Part shown: positions 54,601-55,510 of the stretch, piece by piece | Layout of the letters: each line of letters begins with the position of its first letter | Position numbering within the stretch: the first letter of the stretch is position 1 | Assembly: GCF_014360585.1 (NCBI RefSeq) | Contig: NZ_JACIXG010000030.1 | Coordinates: forward strand, 1-55,510 | DNA from: Nocardioides sp. | Lineage (GTDB): Bacteria > Actinomycetota > Actinomycetes > Propionibacteriales > Nocardioidaceae | Direction: 5' to 3' | Length of the DNA: 55,510 nt | Translations under genes and position numbers: made by a program | Notes under the pieces: model-generated | What the model was told of the DNA's origin: nothing | The model's database searches: none | The model's input: the letters and a program-made list of their open reading frames with translations, nothing else

Positions 54601-54614
54601 GTTTCACGTGAAAC
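54601..54614. promoter_or_regulatory. Perfect parS site
   Basis: GTTTCACGTGAAAC is the 14-base ParB-binding palindrome. It lies about 6 kb from oriC, in a gap (54378-54852) with no gene. Confidence 0.85.
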
Positions 54615-54620
54615 GCCGCC

Positions 54621-54836
54621 GGAGGTCGAGCTCGTCGAGACCTCTGCCGCAGGGGACGTCGCTGACGCTTCCGCCCCCCCCCGGGACGTCCGGTCAACGG
54701 AGACCGGTGGGCGTCCCGTGGTGGTCTCGACAGGCTCGACCACCGGGTGGGGTGGTGGTCTCGACAGGCTCGACCACCGGGTGGGGTGGTGGTCTCGACA
54801 GGCTCGACCACCGGAGGTCGAGCTTGTCGAGACCTC
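54621..54836. repeat. Repeat array left of the GIY-YIG gene
   Basis: A GGAGGTCGAGCTCGTCGAG-type unit, then three tandem 34-base copies built on GTGGTCTCGACAGGCTCG with CCGGGTGGGG spacers, and a final GGAGGTCGAGC unit. A run of nine C (54674-54682) lies between. Confidence 0.85.
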
Positions 54837-54852
54837 TGCCAGCGGGGGACCG

Positions 54853-55143
54853 TCAGTCGTGCGGCGTCGCCGACGTGTTCGCGAGTCGCGGTAGATCACC
54901 TAGGCGTCCTTCGATGAGTGCGATGCGTTTGGCGCGGCTCCAGTTCTGGATCTGTTTCTCCCGTGTGAACGCATGGGCGACGTTGTCGTACTGCTCGTAC
55001 CAGACCAGCTGCACGGGAAGTCGATGACGGGTGTACTCCGGCCCGAGTCCGACGCGATGCTCGGTCATTCGGCGCTCGAGGTCGGTCGTGCTGCCGACGT
55101 AGAGGGTTCGGTCTGCGCAGAGAAGCATGTATGTGAAAGCCAT
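54853..55143 (-). CDS. GIY-YIG nuclease family protein
   Basis: A 96-residue single-domain protein: YMLLCADRTLYVGSTTDLERRMTEH supplies the GIY-YIG tyrosines and catalytic arginine (the first motif reads TYM, the second YVG), and REKQIQNWSRAKRIALIEG is the family end block. This UPF0213-like class has single-strand or structure-specific nuclease activity in studied members. GATGAGGGC precedes the ATG; the upstream open frame is repeat and is not used. Repeats lie on both sides. Confidence 0.85.
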   Translation of the reverse strand: MAFTYMLLCADRTLYVGSTTDLERRMTEHRVGLGPEYTRHRLPVQLVWYEQYDNVAHAFTREKQIQNWSRAKRIALIEGRLGDLPRLANTSATPHD

Positions 55144-55194
55144 GCCCTCATCTTGGGCGGGACCACCGACAGTTTTCGGAGTCTCCGTCCGTCC

Positions 55195-55510
55195 GGAGGT
55201 CGAGCTTGTCGAGACCTCTCTGCGTTGGCCAGTGGTCTCGACAGCTTGACTGCGGGGGAGACCTCCCCTGTGGGCAGTGGTCTCGACAGGCTCGACCACC
55301 GGTGGGGTGGTGGTCTTGACAGGCTCGACCACCGGGGGGGTCTCGACGGACACGACTATCGGGGGCGGCGGAGGTCGAGCTTGTCGAGACCTCTCTGCGT
55401 TGGCCAGTGGTCTCGACAGCTTGACTGCGGGGGAGACCTCCCCTGTGGGCAGTGGTCTCGACAAGCTCGACCACCGGTGAGGTCGTGGTCTCGACAGGCT
55501 CGACCACCGG
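55195..55510. repeat. Repeat array right of the GIY-YIG gene, with a 110-bp direct duplication
   Basis: At least six units of the dispersed repeat in both orientations. A block of about 110 bases starting GGAGGTCGAGCTTGTCGAG occurs twice (from 55195 and from 55370), 175 bases apart and nearly identical. The array continues to the window edge. Confidence 0.88.

Noticed and set aside
54510..54899. Repeat-encoded proteins with VEPVETT motifs around the GIY-YIG gene
   Set aside because: The frames exist because the repeat is open in most frames; no ribosome site or homology.
54621..55510. CRISPR array
   Set aside because: Units are palindromic, unevenly spaced, in both orientations and partly inside genes; there are no unique spacers of constant length and no cas genes.

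Overview
The window is about 55.5 kb of high-GC actinobacterial chromosome centred on the replication origin. The gene order (rpmH, rnpA, yidD, yidC, jag / dnaA / oriC / dnaN, gnd, recF, dciA, gyrB, gyrA, DUF3566, tRNA-Ile, tRNA-Ala, DLW-39, then cyclophilin, rhomboid, crgA, DUF881, pknB, pknA, pbpA, rodA, pstP, fhaB, fhaA, tRNA-Leu) is the conserved actinobacterial origin neighbourhood. A mycothiol-type formaldehyde dehydrogenase, many GTG starts, leaderless-looking promoters and a dispersed repeat that encodes [12 protein letters not shown] peptides point to Nocardioides or a close relative in the Nocardioidaceae. The genus is inferred from sequence character only.

Layout. 1-16 kb is accessory metabolism and regulation: a small metal-binding HMA protein, an alpha/beta-hydrolase lipoprotein facing a PadR regulator, a mycothiol-dependent formaldehyde dehydrogenase with its MBL hydrolase, a P450-TetR pair, a MetP-MetS amino-acid importer, a DadA-like oxidase facing a PucR/CdaR-like regulator, an old-yellow-enzyme operon with a NemR-like regulator, a Cys-rich copper-storage-like protein, three small stress-type genes and a potassium channel. 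16-26 kb is the wall-growth and division signalling operon (fhaA to pknB), followed by crgA. 26-34 kb holds DUF881, rhomboid, cyclophilin, DUF3817, SURF1, a lipoprotein, a 2-oxoglutarate oxygenase, an ArsR-SRPBCC pair, tRNA-Ala and DLW-39. 34-37.5 kb looks inserted: an MBL hydrolase, a perfect SOS box between two very small genes, tRNA-Ile, and a nuclease-like gene bracketed by two related hairpins. 37.5-55.5 kb is the replication core, with oriC between dnaN and dnaA, two parS-like sites beyond jag, an L,D-transpeptidase and a small GIY-YIG nuclease embedded in a dense field of palindromic repeats.

How the genes work together. FhaA, FhaB, PstP, RodA, PbpA, PknA and PknB form one translationally coupled operon that senses wall fragments through PASTA domains and controls elongation. 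DnaA, DnaN, RecF, DciA and GyrBA run replication next to oriC. RpmH, RnpA, YidD, YidC and Jag form the ribosome and membrane-insertion operon on the other side.

The most unusual points are: the hairpin-bracketed DUF559-type gene at 36.4-37.5 kb; a repeat family seen only in the origin-proximal 12 kb and read in frame inside recF, dciA and yidD; the GIY-YIG gene buried in that repeat; a perfect SOS box flanked by two unrecognised mini-genes; a CrgA protein that looks like an internal duplication; a one-base slip in a repeat tract of the SURF1 gene; and a regulator gene that reads about 1 kb antisense through its neighbour.
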